A DNA stretch of 64,000 nucleotides, taken from Bacteroidales bacterium. Its GTDB lineage: Bacteria > Bacteroidota > Bacteroidia > Bacteroidales > P3. Location: NCBI GenBank assembly GCA_017522105.1, contig JAFXAA010000003.1:28340-92339 (forward strand), read 5' to 3'. Under the pieces are notes generated by a model. It was not told where the DNA came from. It saw nothing but the letters and a program-made list of their open reading frames with translations, and did no database searches. Below are positions 43,566 to 52,523 of the stretch, piece by piece (the first letter of the stretch is position 1; each line of letters opens with the position of its first letter). The position numbers and the translations under genes are program-made.

Positions 43566-43813
43566 TTATGAAACGCAAGATACTGTTATTGGCTGGTGCG
43601 GCGCTCCTGCTGGCCGGCGCGGCGGGATGCTCGAAAGAGAAGACTTGCCGCTGCTCGGTGAGGGGCACGTCGCACGTGCGCATCATCAAAATCGACAAGG
43701 GAGACTGCACGCAGCTGCACGTGTTCCAGGGTCACGACGCGGTGGACTCGATATGGGCCGACTCGCTGCTGTGCACCGACTATGAGTTCCGTATAGATTC
43801 CATCTTTGAATAA
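43562..43813 (+). CDS. small lipoprotein with a CxC motif, unknown function
   Basis: 83 residues. Starts at the ATG overlapping the ftsK stop; a second ATG two codons in gives the same signal peptide KRKILLLAGAALLLAGAAGC. The mature part starts with a short KEKTCRCSVRG segment holding C-x-C. It is a paralogue in layout of the next gene (KERQCKCTYTE), and the two share TCRCS/QCKCT and an IDKGDC/VDNGMKC pair. No family was recognised. The cysteines and the thioredoxin-like gene downstream suggest a thiol role. Confidence 0.75.
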   Translation: MIMKRKILLLAGAALLLAGAAGCSKEKTCRCSVRGTSHVRIIKIDKGDCTQLHVFQGHDAVDSIWADSLLCTDYEFRIDSIFE

Positions 43814-43822
43814 GAGCAAGCC

Positions 43823-44089
43823 ATGAAGAAGATACTGATGACGATGGCTGCCGCAGCGCTCCTGCTGGCCACGGCCTGCAACAAGGAACGGCAATGCAAG
43901 TGCACGTACACCGAGCTGGAGGATGACAATTCGCTGCGCTTCCTGTATGTTGACAACGGAATGAAGTGCGAGAGCATCACCGAGATGGCCGAGGAGGTGC
44001 ACGTCACCGACAGCACCACGACACCGCCGAGCCACTCGCTGCGCCGCATTGAGACGCACAAGGTGTCGTGCCGCGAATATGGCAAGTGA
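43823..44089 (+). CDS. small lipoprotein with a CxC motif, unknown function
   Basis: 88 residues. MKKILMTMAAAALLLATACNKE is a lipoprotein signal. The mature start RQCKCTYTEL carries C-x-C, with another Cys in VDNGMKCES and one near the end (VSCREY). It resembles its upstream neighbour and is 9 bases from it. It overlaps the MauE-thioredoxin gene by 11 bases, so the three are probably made together. Function unknown. Confidence 0.75.
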   Translation: MKKILMTMAAAALLLATACNKERQCKCTYTELEDDNSLRFLYVDNGMKCESITEMAEEVHVTDSTTTPPSHSLRRIETHKVSCREYGK

Positions 44090-44942
44090 CAGGGTGGGGT
44101 GGGTGCCAACGGCGCTCCGCGTGGCGCTCGCTGCCGTTTTTGTCGTGTCGGCGGTGGCCAAGCTGATGGCTATCGACGATTTCGAGATGTATATCTTTTC
44201 CTATGGTTTTGTGCCGCTCAATGCGGCGTACATCCTTGCGCGCCTGTGCATCGTGGCCGAAGCGGCTCTTGGGGTGCTTCTTGCCTTGGGGTGGTGGCGC
44301 CGCTGGGTGAGCCTGGCAGCGCTGTGTCTGCTGCTTTTTTTCAGCCTCTTCCTGTGCTATGCCGCCCTGGCAGGGCGCGACGACTCGTGTCAGTGCATGG
44401 GACGCCTGGCCGACATGCCTCCGGCGGTATCTTTGCTGAAGAATGCGGTGCTGACAGCCATGGCGCTGGGAGTGAACGTGTCCGAGAGGCGCAAGGGCGT
44501 GGGTAAGAAAGAGGGCAGTGGGCGGTGTATCGGTGCCGCTGTGGGGTGCGTGGCCGTGCTTGCGGCTGTGTTTGCCGTCTCGGTGCCAGACAACTGGATG
44601 TTCGGTGCGTCGGAGATGCCGTATGACAAGGCTCTGTTGGACGAGGTGGTAGAGGAGCGCGACCTTGGCAGCGGGCACATGCTGGTGGCTTTTGTCACTC
44701 CGGGTTGCCCGTACTGCCAGCTGAGCCGCGAGAAGATAGGCTCCATCGTCAAGCGGCACGGCATTGACACGGTGTCGATAGCCTATCTGGAGCCTGGCGA
44801 CATTGGCGCGCAGCGTTTCATGGACTTGACCTATGGCAGCCGTCCGCTGATAATACTCCTCGACGACGGCACGCCAGTGGCTACCTATCACTACCGCAAC
44901 ATCAGCGAGGAGGAGTTGGCGGGCTTCCTGCCGCAGCGATAG
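44079..44942 (+). CDS. MauE/DoxX-like membrane protein fused to a thioredoxin-like domain
   Basis: 287 residues from the ATG at 44079; an in-frame start 10 codons earlier would lie deeper in the previous gene. The N-terminal half has four membrane helices of the MauE/DoxX type (ALRVALAAVFVVSAVAKLMAIDDFE is the family start), with a C-x-C pair (DDSCQCMGRL). A fifth helix leads to a periplasmic domain with a thioredoxin-like CPYC site (VTPGCPYCQLSREKIG). It may pass electrons across the inner membrane to periplasmic thiols, possibly those of the two CxC lipoproteins. That link is inferred. Confidence 0.82.
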   Translation: MASDRVGWVPTALRVALAAVFVVSAVAKLMAIDDFEMYIFSYGFVPLNAAYILARLCIVAEAALGVLLALGWWRRWVSLAALCLLLFFSLFLCYAALAGRDDSCQCMGRLADMPPAVSLLKNAVLTAMALGVNVSERRKGVGKKEGSGRCIGAAVGCVAVLAAVFAVSVPDNWMFGASEMPYDKALLDEVVEERDLGSGHMLVAFVTPGCPYCQLSREKIGSIVKRHGIDTVSIAYLEPGDIGAQRFMDLTYGSRPLIILLDDGTPVATYHYRNISEEELAGFLPQR

Positions 44943-44982
44943 AGTGTTGAAAACTTTATTGTATTATATGCAAAAATAGTTG

Positions 44983-44990
44983 TATATTTG
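44983..44990 (+). promoter_or_regulatory. -7 element of the purF-like gene
   Basis: TATATTTG lies 82 bases before the start; the -33 is weak. Confidence 0.5.
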
Positions 44991-45072
44991 TGCTTTAATA
45001 CAAGAGTTGAATGTCGTATAACGTCATTGTTATCAATATATTAATGTTATCTTTAAAAATTAAAAAAGCATT

Positions 45073-46482
45073 ATGAGCGGTTTCTTCGGCGTCGTCAGCG
45101 AACGTCCATGTATCTCCGATCTGTTCTACGGGACGGATTATCATTCGCATCTTGGCACCAAGCGTGCAGGTATGGCTACTTTCGACAATGGTCAGGCCCA
45201 CCAAAACATCCACAACATCCAGAACTCGCATTTCCGTCCGAAGTTCTCCAAGGATCTGGACGAGATGAAGGGCAATGTGGGTATAGGCATTATCAGCGAC
45301 ACCGAGGCCCAGCCAGTGATGGTGAACTCGCACCTGGGTCGTTTCGCCATAGCCACGGTGTCGAAGATTAACAACATCGACGAGTTGGAGCAGGACTGCC
45401 TGTCGCGTCACCAACAGTTCACCGACTTGAGCCGCGGCAAGACCAACCCCACGGAACTTGTGGCGCTGCTCATCTCGCAGGGCAAGGACTTTGTGGACGG
45501 CATAGAGAACGTGTACAAGCGGGTGAAGGGCAGCTGCTCGATGCTGATACTGACACCTGACGGCATTATCGCCGCTCGCGACCGCTACGGCCGCACCCCG
45601 ATTGTCATAGGCCGACGTGGCAATGACTATGCTGTGGCCAGCGAGAGTCACAGCTATATAAACCTCGGCTATGAGACGTGCCGTTTTGTGGGTCCCGGCG
45701 AGGTGCTGAAGGTGACGACAGACGGAGGCATCAAAGTGCTCCGCGGAGCCGAGGAGAAGAACCAGATATGTTCGTTCCTGTGGATATATTACGGCTATCC
45801 GTGCACGGAATATGAAGGCATCAATGCCGAAGAGGTGCGTTACAACCTTGGCCACATCATGGGCGAGCGTGACGACGTGGCTGCCGACTTTGTGAGCCCC
45901 ATACCCGATTCGGGCATAGGCATGGCTCTGGGCTACAGCAACGGGCGCCAGATACCCTACAAGCGCGGTCTGCTGAAATACACTCCCACCTGGAGCCGCA
46001 GTTTCATGCCCGTCAGCCAGGAGGACAGGTTCCTTGTGGCCAAGATGAAGCTGATACCCAGCCGGGCTGTGCTTCAGGGCAAAGAGGTGGTCTTCTGTGA
46101 CGACTCCATTGTGCGTGGCACTCAGTTGCGCGACAATGTGAAGATGCTCTACGATTTCGGCGCCAAAAAGGTGCATATCCGTATCAGCTGTCCGCCTCTG
46201 GTGCACGGCTGTACGTTCCTCAACTTCAGTGAAAGCAAGACAGACCGCGAGCTTATCACCCGGCGTGTGATAGAGGAACTGGAGGGTGGCGAGGTGCGTC
46301 GCCTTGAGGCTTACCACGACGCTACAACGAAGGAATACGCCAACATGGTGGAGAGAATACGTCAGCATGTTGGTGTCGACACCCTGAAGTTCAACACGGT
46401 GGAGGATGTTTGTGCAGCTGTGGGCCTGCCCAAGGAGAGCATCTGCACGCATTGCTTCGACGCCTCTTCATACGGTGACTAA
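45073..46482 (+). CDS. amidophosphoribosyltransferase homologue lacking the N-terminal catalytic cysteine
   Basis: 469 residues. The fold of PurF is clear: an N-terminal glutaminase domain (GTDYHSHLGTKRAGMATFD, RFAIATVSKINN, ARDRYGRTPIVIG, ASESHSYINLGYE) and a phosphoribosyltransferase domain with the PRPP loop VVFCDDSIVRGTQLRDN. True PurF begins Met-Cys, the Cys being the glutamine nucleophile; here the start is MSGFFGVVSERPC, with Ser at position 2. The protein thus cannot use glutamine in the usual way and may use ammonia, have another role, or be regulatory. Similar Cys-less homologues with GFFG starts occur in Bacteroidota. A separate true purF is expected elsewhere. Confidence 0.85.
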   Translation: MSGFFGVVSERPCISDLFYGTDYHSHLGTKRAGMATFDNGQAHQNIHNIQNSHFRPKFSKDLDEMKGNVGIGIISDTEAQPVMVNSHLGRFAIATVSKINNIDELEQDCLSRHQQFTDLSRGKTNPTELVALLISQGKDFVDGIENVYKRVKGSCSMLILTPDGIIAARDRYGRTPIVIGRRGNDYAVASESHSYINLGYETCRFVGPGEVLKVTTDGGIKVLRGAEEKNQICSFLWIYYGYPCTEYEGINAEEVRYNLGHIMGERDDVAADFVSPIPDSGIGMALGYSNGRQIPYKRGLLKYTPTWSRSFMPVSQEDRFLVAKMKLIPSRAVLQGKEVVFCDDSIVRGTQLRDNVKMLYDFGAKKVHIRISCPPLVHGCTFLNFSESKTDRELITRRVIEELEGGEVRRLEAYHDATTKEYANMVERIRQHVGVDTLKFNTVEDVCAAVGLPKESICTHCFDASSYGD

Positions 46483-46509
46483 CAATATAAAACAAAAACA
46501 CTCAAGCAC

Positions 46510-48348
46510 ATGAAACGACTCCTTTTGCTACTTGTTCTTCTGGTACCGCTTTCGGCTATAGGCCAGACCCCAAAGGGTTTGAAACGCAGTGTGCACGCAC
46601 CAACAGTGCTCAGTGTGGGCGACATTATGGGCAATTATGGGCTTGATTCGGCCTGGGTCAATGATACCGCCGCCGCGGTACGTTACCTTGAGGAACAGCC
46701 CGAAGACTATGTGGCGTTGACGAACCTGTGTGTCTCTATACGTACAAAGGCGCAGAAGGCCATCAGCTCGATAGAGAACGACTATGAGTTCCGCGACAGT
46801 CTTATATGGCTCGACAGCAATACGGTACTCGCCGATTACCCGATATATGAGTACCGGCTGCGCAGATTGGCCGATTTCATGGGGAAAATGAGCATCCGTT
46901 ACAGTCGTCTGGAGCAGCAGAGGATAGAAGTGGAACGAGAAGCCGCCCGCCAGCGTGCCATAGAGGAGGCCCGTCGCCAGCAGGAGGAACGTAACCGCAT
47001 TGCCGCCGACCTGCGCTCGAACATTGAGCTGCACCACCGTGCCATTATAGAAAAGTGCGACGGAGCAGGCGTTACCGACAAGGTAAAGCTCAAGGAGTTG
47101 AAAGACTTGTATTACAGCTACCTGATGGTATACAACAAGTATGACCTCTCGGCGGGGAATGCCACCAATGAGAGCATAGCAAGGCTTGACGAGCTCAATG
47201 CATTCCAGAATGACTTGCTGGAGAATGTCCTCGGCAACAATTCTCTGCCGTTCCAGATAGAGAACTTCAAGAATGTGCTGAAGGTGAGATGCGAGAAGGA
47301 GAACAGTGATGTATACCGCAGCTACACCAAGGTCTTCAAGCACACTTCGGTGCCAGTGTCTTTTGCAGATGTCAGAGAGTATGAGGAGTATATCAACCGT
47401 ATGCATACGGTAATCAATGTACAGCAGCGTTATATGCAGACTATTGACCTGCGAGCCACCATAGCGTCTGGTTCGGAAGCGATATACTCACAGTACGGTA
47501 AGAAATACCGAGAGGTCGTTGCTTCCTATAAAGAGGTTCTGAAGGGTTTGAACCAGGTGCCGGCCTTTACTACCAACGCAGAGAGCCTGTTGTTCATACA
47601 GAGTCTTGAGGATTTTGTGGCGGCACAGCAGCTGTATGTTGACTATTTCGGTCAGCTGGAGGAAATCTCACAGCGGTCGGACAGCATAATGAAGCGTGGC
47701 ACATCGACGCGTCAGCTGTATGACGTGGTTGTCGCTTATCGTGAGGTGTCAGAGAACATGATGCCTGTTCCGTCGTTCAAGGATCCTGATGGCGCCAAGG
47801 TGTATGAGGGTCAGCTACAGGAGGTGAGAGATGTGCAGCAGTGCTATATGGATGTCCTCGCGAAGCGAACAACAATAGCAAGGAACGATGACACTATAGT
47901 GTCTGCCAAGAAACTCGACAGGGTGCTTGCTAATGGTTACAAGCTCTTGCGTAAACAAGTTGACCTCAAGCCTTCGTTTGCCACTGTCGAGCGGGGGCGC
48001 AGTTTCCTTGATATGCTGTCATCGCACATAGAAATGCAGAACTTGTGCCTCGTCACGAAGAAGAAGTTGGAGCAGATACAGCGTAACGAGGGCTTCATAG
48101 ATTTCAGGGAGAACCCGTTCCGTAATATTGTGAAGGCCTACAAGCGCATGTACAAGGCTTACAGTGATGTCAGTGAGATTACCAACACTGAGGATTTGCG
48201 GCGTTACAGTCGCCAGTGCGACCGTATCCTTGACCTGCAGCAGGCATTCATAGATGTTCAGAAGAGTCCCTCTGTTCAGGAGACGGACAATAGCCTGAAG
48301 CGGGAGACGAGCATTGACAAGATAAGATTGATTATGGGGCTGAATTAA
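46510..48348 (+). CDS. secreted repeat protein, five units of about 67 residues, unknown function
   Basis: 612 residues, signal peptide MKRLLLLLVLLVPLSAIGQ. A strongly charged coiled coil lies at about 128-170 (RLEQQRIEVEREAARQRAIE...). From about residue 272 to 583 the chain is built of five copies, about 67 residues apart, of a helical unit that starts with VxxYKxVxKxxxxVPxF and ends LxxVxxxQQxYMDV (starts near 272, 336, 405, 472, 539). All-helical and periplasmic or surface-located. No family was recognised. Its stop codon lies inside the terminator loop. Confidence 0.75.
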   Translation: MKRLLLLLVLLVPLSAIGQTPKGLKRSVHAPTVLSVGDIMGNYGLDSAWVNDTAAAVRYLEEQPEDYVALTNLCVSIRTKAQKAISSIENDYEFRDSLIWLDSNTVLADYPIYEYRLRRLADFMGKMSIRYSRLEQQRIEVEREAARQRAIEEARRQQEERNRIAADLRSNIELHHRAIIEKCDGAGVTDKVKLKELKDLYYSYLMVYNKYDLSAGNATNESIARLDELNAFQNDLLENVLGNNSLPFQIENFKNVLKVRCEKENSDVYRSYTKVFKHTSVPVSFADVREYEEYINRMHTVINVQQRYMQTIDLRATIASGSEAIYSQYGKKYREVVASYKEVLKGLNQVPAFTTNAESLLFIQSLEDFVAAQQLYVDYFGQLEEISQRSDSIMKRGTSTRQLYDVVVAYREVSENMMPVPSFKDPDGAKVYEGQLQEVRDVQQCYMDVLAKRTTIARNDDTIVSAKKLDRVLANGYKLLRKQVDLKPSFATVERGRSFLDMLSSHIEMQNLCLVTKKKLEQIQRNEGFIDFRENPFRNIVKAYKRMYKAYSDVSEITNTEDLRRYSRQCDRILDLQQAFIDVQKSPSVQETDNSLKRETSIDKIRLIMGLN

Positions 48349-48361
48349 TCAGCCCCTTTTT
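48336..48361 (+). terminator. terminator overlapping the stop codon of the repeat protein
   Basis: GGGGCTGA/TCAGCCCC with loop ATTAA is followed by TTTTTT. The TAA stop lies in the hairpin. Confidence 0.85.
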
Positions 48362-48366
48362 CGTGC

Positions 48367-49734
48367 CTATTTGGAGAACGCAAGTGGTTCTGCCTGTCCG
48401 TTTTCTACGCCGTTGATGAACACGCGTTCAATCCTGGTATGGAACGTCTGTCCTTCGAGGGGGCTCCATCCGCATTTGCTCAACAGGCTCTCTTTTGTCA
48501 CAGATTCGGCAACCTCGGGCCGCACAAGCACAAGGTCAGCCTTGTAGCCTTTGCGGATGAAACCGCGTTCTTTGATGCCGAAGAGTATGGCCGGGTTGTG
48601 GCACATCTTCTGTATAATCATTGGCAGGATGGTGGAAGACATAAAGCTTCCGTCGGAGGCTTCGGGGTTGAACACACTCTCAAGCATCATCTGTAGGGAG
48701 TGTTGTACCGACGGTATGCCGCTCGGGGCGTCAAAGTAAGGCTTTTGCTTGGCTTCAAGACTGTGAGGTGCATGGTCGGTGGCGATGGTGTCGATGAGTC
48801 CGTCTTCGAGTGCGGCCCATAGGGCGAGCCTGTCGTCATTGCTTTTGATGGCGGGGTTGCACTTGATGAGGTTGCCGAGCTGGGCGTAGTCGCGGTCGTC
48901 AAACCACAGGTGGTTTGGCGTTACTTCGGCGGTGACGTGCTTGTTTTCTATGTCGAAGTTGCTCAGAAGGCTTAGCTCTGTTGCCGTGGAGAGGTGGGCG
49001 ATATGGAGATGGGTGCCGAAGCGGCGCGCACGCTCAATGGCTTTGTAGGTGCTCAGGAAGCATGCTTCGGTATTTCGTATTTTGGGGTGCAGCTCTGCGG
49101 TCTCTTTGGGAGTCCCTTGGTATTCCCGCTTCATGTTCTGCATGTTGGCCGCTATTATGTTTTCCTCTTCGCAGTGGGCTACGATGAGCTTGTGTGCATC
49201 GCGGAACAGTCGGTCCAGTTGTTCTTGGTCGTTCACAAGCATGTTGCCTGTGCTTGAGCCGAGGAATAGCTTTATGGCGGCATAGTCTGTGGGGGCAATG
49301 CTCAAGAGGGTGTCTATGTTGTCGTTGGTAGCGCCGAGCATGAAACCGTAGTTCACTGCGCTGTCGCGTGCGGCAAGGACTTCTTTCTGTCTTAAAGCAT
49401 CAATGGTTGTAGTCTGCGGTTTTGTGTTCGGCATGTCTATGACGGAGGTGACTCCTCCAGCACGTGCAGCGCGGCTTTCTGTATAGAATGTTCCGGCCGG
49501 GTTCTCGCTTAGGCCTCCGTCGCGGAAATGCACATGGGTGTCGATAACACCTGGGATAAGAAGAAGGCCGGTGGCATCGACGATGGTTTCCGTTGGCATG
49601 CACTCTACCAGGGAATGAAGGCTCTGGGAGGATGACTCGAACACTTCAGAGATGCGGTCGCCGTCAATCAAGACAGAGCCGACAAAAATGCGGCCTTCGT
49701 TGACGATGGCCGCATTATGTATCAAGGTTTTCAA
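48367..49734 (-). CDS. pyrC: dihydroorotase (class I type)
   Basis: 455 residues. Zinc-site landmarks: DTHVHFRDGG, the second metal-site histidine in HLHIAHLSTATE, and DTIATDHAPHSLEAKQKP with the catalytic Asp. MPNTKPQT is the substrate loop. It closes carbamoyl-aspartate to dihydroorotate in pyrimidine synthesis. A dihydroorotate-dehydrogenase-like gene is at 60.2 kb. It converges on the repeat-protein gene with a terminator between them. Confidence 0.94.
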   Translation of the reverse strand: MKTLIHNAAIVNEGRIFVGSVLIDGDRISEVFESSSQSLHSLVECMPTETIVDATGLLLIPGVIDTHVHFRDGGLSENPAGTFYTESRAARAGGVTSVIDMPNTKPQTTTIDALRQKEVLAARDSAVNYGFMLGATNDNIDTLLSIAPTDYAAIKLFLGSSTGNMLVNDQEQLDRLFRDAHKLIVAHCEEENIIAANMQNMKREYQGTPKETAELHPKIRNTEACFLSTYKAIERARRFGTHLHIAHLSTATELSLLSNFDIENKHVTAEVTPNHLWFDDRDYAQLGNLIKCNPAIKSNDDRLALWAALEDGLIDTIATDHAPHSLEAKQKPYFDAPSGIPSVQHSLQMMLESVFNPEASDGSFMSSTILPMIIQKMCHNPAILFGIKERGFIRKGYKADLVLVRPEVAESVTKESLLSKCGWSPLEGQTFHTRIERVFINGVENGQAEPLAFSK

Positions 49735-49769
49735 AGCGATATTGTCTTAACTGTTCAACTATTCTCTAA

Positions 49770-51122
49770 TCAGAATTTACGACCTTCTGCCCAGCGGCGT
49801 CCTGCGATTTGTGCTTCTGCAGAGGTGTTGTATTGGTTTTTGACGACGAACTGGCCAGTATGGTCTATGCATCCCCACTTGCCGTCCATCTTGGCGGGGG
49901 CGACGCGGTCATTCCACACATAGGTGAAGAGTTTTGCGTCCTCAAGGGTGGGCTGGATGACCCATTCTCCTTTGTAGTCTACATATCCCCAGGCTCCCGT
50001 GCCCTGGTCTTTGACGGGGTAAAGCCAGTGTCCGAGTTCTTCGCCGCGATCCCATTGGTCGCCGGCGAGCCATGCTTCAGAGGAGAGGGTGAAGACGTTG
50101 CGAGACAGGTCGTCGCCGGTGTCGCTGACAACCATCCAGTAGCCGTCGAGTTTGGCTGTGGCGAAGAGGCCTGTATCGTTGGCGAAGCGTGTGGCAGCTT
50201 CGTATTTGGGCTGTATGCGCCATTCTCCGCTCCAGTCCACCCAGCCCCATTTGCCGTTGGCAGGGTTGGAGACAGGGTAGCGCCATCCTTCGAGACTGCG
50301 TCCGTGCTCATATTGCAGCAGTGCGTCGGCAGCCTCCTCCTGGGTGAAGAATATGGGGGTGCTGACAATGTTGCCGTTGCGGTCAATGTTGCCCCAGCGG
50401 CCTTCCTGCTTCACTTGTGTGTAGGGGTAGTTGTTGTCGCTGCCGAAAGGCGTCAGGTCTTCGTACATTGGCTGTACAGCCCAGCGTCCAAGGTAGTCCA
50501 CAAACCCCCAGAGACCATTCTTGGGGTTGGTTACTGGCAACCGCCACGTGTAGAAGTTGCGGCCGACAGCCCATTGTGCTCCGGCTTCTTCGGCCTGCTC
50601 TGCGCTCATGAAGATGTTGTTCACCACCAGCACGCCGCGCCCGTCAATGCAACCCCAGCGGTCGTCTTTCTTCACCGTGGCGTAGCTTTTCGGGTCACGT
50701 CCTTGGTGCGGGTTGGCTGCTTGGTAAATGGGTTGGTATTTCCATCGGCCATAGTAGTCAACGAATCCCCAGCGGCCATCAGCGGCGTTGCGTGCGGGGT
50801 AAACCCATTTGCCGGGTTCGGTCATTTGTTCCCACTGTCGTCCGGCTTCCTGTGCTGCTTCCTTGGTGGGGAATAGGTTGCGGCAGACCATGTTGCCGTC
50901 GATGTCGATGCAGCCCCAGCGGCCATCGACTTTTACTGGTGCCCATCGGCGTGTGCTGCCTTCAAAATTGCCTGCGCGCTGGTATTGCGGCATTAGCTTC
51001 CAGCTGCCGTCGTCGTTTTTGTAGCCAAATGTCTGTGTGGCGCTTTCGAAGACGGGTTTCTGTGCGTCAAGTGGTGCTACGGCAAGCAGTGCCATAGTGA
51101 TTGTGAAGAGAAGTCTTCTCAT
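49770..51122 (-). CDS. secreted WG-repeat protein
   Basis: 450 residues with signal peptide MRRLLFTITMALLAVAPLDAQ. About nine WG units follow (RWGCIDIDGN, RWGFVDYYGRW, LWGFVDYLGRW, KWGWVDWSGEW, AWGYVDYKGEW, KWGCIDHTGQ), alternating a long and a short form, with a helical EAAQEAGRQWE-type spacer between pairs. WG repeats form beta-propeller-like or solenoid folds of unknown role. It follows the efflux genes on the same strand, 15 bases after tolC, so it may be part of that operon. Function unknown. Confidence 0.85.
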   Translation of the reverse strand: MRRLLFTITMALLAVAPLDAQKPVFESATQTFGYKNDDGSWKLMPQYQRAGNFEGSTRRWAPVKVDGRWGCIDIDGNMVCRNLFPTKEAAQEAGRQWEQMTEPGKWVYPARNAADGRWGFVDYYGRWKYQPIYQAANPHQGRDPKSYATVKKDDRWGCIDGRGVLVVNNIFMSAEQAEEAGAQWAVGRNFYTWRLPVTNPKNGLWGFVDYLGRWAVQPMYEDLTPFGSDNNYPYTQVKQEGRWGNIDRNGNIVSTPIFFTQEEAADALLQYEHGRSLEGWRYPVSNPANGKWGWVDWSGEWRIQPKYEAATRFANDTGLFATAKLDGYWMVVSDTGDDLSRNVFTLSSEAWLAGDQWDRGEELGHWLYPVKDQGTGAWGYVDYKGEWVIQPTLEDAKLFTYVWNDRVAPAKMDGKWGCIDHTGQFVVKNQYNTSAEAQIAGRRWAEGRKF

Positions 51123-51137
51123 ATCTGTCTGTGTTTT

Positions 51138-52511
51138 TTATTGTTCTCCATGTTGTCTTAAATCCAGCAGGCGCCGGCGCGCTACGGTGTAGGTGGTGCG
51201 GCGGTCGGTGATGGCGTTCTGTGCCTGAAGTAGGAGGGCATGGGCCTGCAGCACCTCCGAGAGGGTGTTGTTGCCGGCGGTGTAGTTGAGGTTGGCCAGG
51301 CGGTAGTTCTCCTGGGCCACCTCCAGCGCCGACGAGTCGGAGCGCATCAGCATGTAGGCGTCCAGCATGTCGCTGTAGGCTTTCTCCTCTTCCAGCGACA
51401 TCATCTTGCCGAGGTTGTCTTGTATTATGCTGGCCTCCTCTATGGCTATGTTGTGCTGGCGTATCTTGTGTGCCGTCTCCCACCATGCAGTCAACGGGAT
51501 GTTGAGCGAGAGCACGGCGAAGGCGTTGCCCAACGCGTCTTTCTTTATCATGTTGCCGTAGAAGCCTACACCAACGAGTGAGAGCTGCGGCAGTGTCTCG
51601 CCGATGGTCATCTTCTTCTTCAGCTTCTCGGCCTTCACGTTGATTTGCAGCAGCTGCATCTCCGGCCTCAGACTGTCGGCACTCGTGGTGTAGCTGTATT
51701 CTATCGGTGGCAGGGTTGGTGTCTCGGGGTCGGCAAAGACTATGTCGTCCGAGTATTCTATGCCTATCTGCTGGCACAGCAGGCGCTTGGCAAGCCTTAT
51801 GCCGCTTGTCAGCTGTTGCTGGTTCGCCATCATTTCGTTGCGCTTAAGCTGCACCTGCAGAGCGTCGCTCTTGGTCACCAGTCCGTTGGCCAGTGCGCTC
51901 TCCACCGTGTGGTCGAGCGAGTCTATGAGGGTAAGTGCGGCCTTCAGGGTGGCCACCTTCTGCTGAAGCCCTGTGACGAGGAAGTATGACGACTCGATGT
52001 TCTCTATCACGTCGCGCTCTTTGGCAGCAGCCTGCAGCTGTGCGGCGTCCACGCCGAGCTGTGCCAGGCGGTTGCCGTTGGCAATGCGTCCTCCGGCGAA
52101 GATAGGCTGTGCTACCGTGGCGGAGAGGCTCGCTCCATTCTTCATCAGCGTCATCTCGCTCCTTATGTCAGAACCGCCGGTCACAGCCCCTTCGTAGATG
52201 GCTTGTAGCAATTCGCGCATGTCATCCGACTGGATGTCGTTGATGCCGAAGCGTATCAACGGGTCGGCGGCGAAGTAGCCGAGGGCTCCCACCCGTATCT
52301 GTGGGAAGTATTTGGTGAACACCTGTTTCTTTACCTCCTGTGCTTTCAGTACGTCAAGCTGCGAGGTGCGTATGTCGGCGTTGTTGCGTCTGGCCAGCGC
52401 CAGGCAGCTGTCCAGGGTCAACTCCTGCGCCGCCGGCATGGCTGGCGCAAGGGCTATGCCGATGCACAACGCTGCCCGCATTATGGTGTTCCTGTGTGTC
52501 TTGTTCTTCAT
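51138..52511 (-). CDS. TolC family outer-membrane efflux protein
   Basis: 457 residues. Signal peptide, then LTLDSCLALARRNNADIRTSQLDVLKAQEVKKQVFTKYFPQI, the classic TolC repeat start. Long helices and a second repeat (EEASIIQDNLGKMMSLEEEKAYSDMLDAY) follow, ending ALLLQAQNAITDRRTTYTVARRRLL. It forms the outer-membrane channel for the RND pump encoded upstream (12 bases away). Export substrate unknown. Confidence 0.9.
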   Translation of the reverse strand: MKNKTHRNTIMRAALCIGIALAPAMPAAQELTLDSCLALARRNNADIRTSQLDVLKAQEVKKQVFTKYFPQIRVGALGYFAADPLIRFGINDIQSDDMRELLQAIYEGAVTGGSDIRSEMTLMKNGASLSATVAQPIFAGGRIANGNRLAQLGVDAAQLQAAAKERDVIENIESSYFLVTGLQQKVATLKAALTLIDSLDHTVESALANGLVTKSDALQVQLKRNEMMANQQQLTSGIRLAKRLLCQQIGIEYSDDIVFADPETPTLPPIEYSYTTSADSLRPEMQLLQINVKAEKLKKKMTIGETLPQLSLVGVGFYGNMIKKDALGNAFAVLSLNIPLTAWWETAHKIRQHNIAIEEASIIQDNLGKMMSLEEEKAYSDMLDAYMLMRSDSSALEVAQENYRLANLNYTAGNNTLSEVLQAHALLLQAQNAITDRRTTYTVARRRLLDLRQHGEQ

Positions 52512-52523
52512 CAGTCTCTTGTT

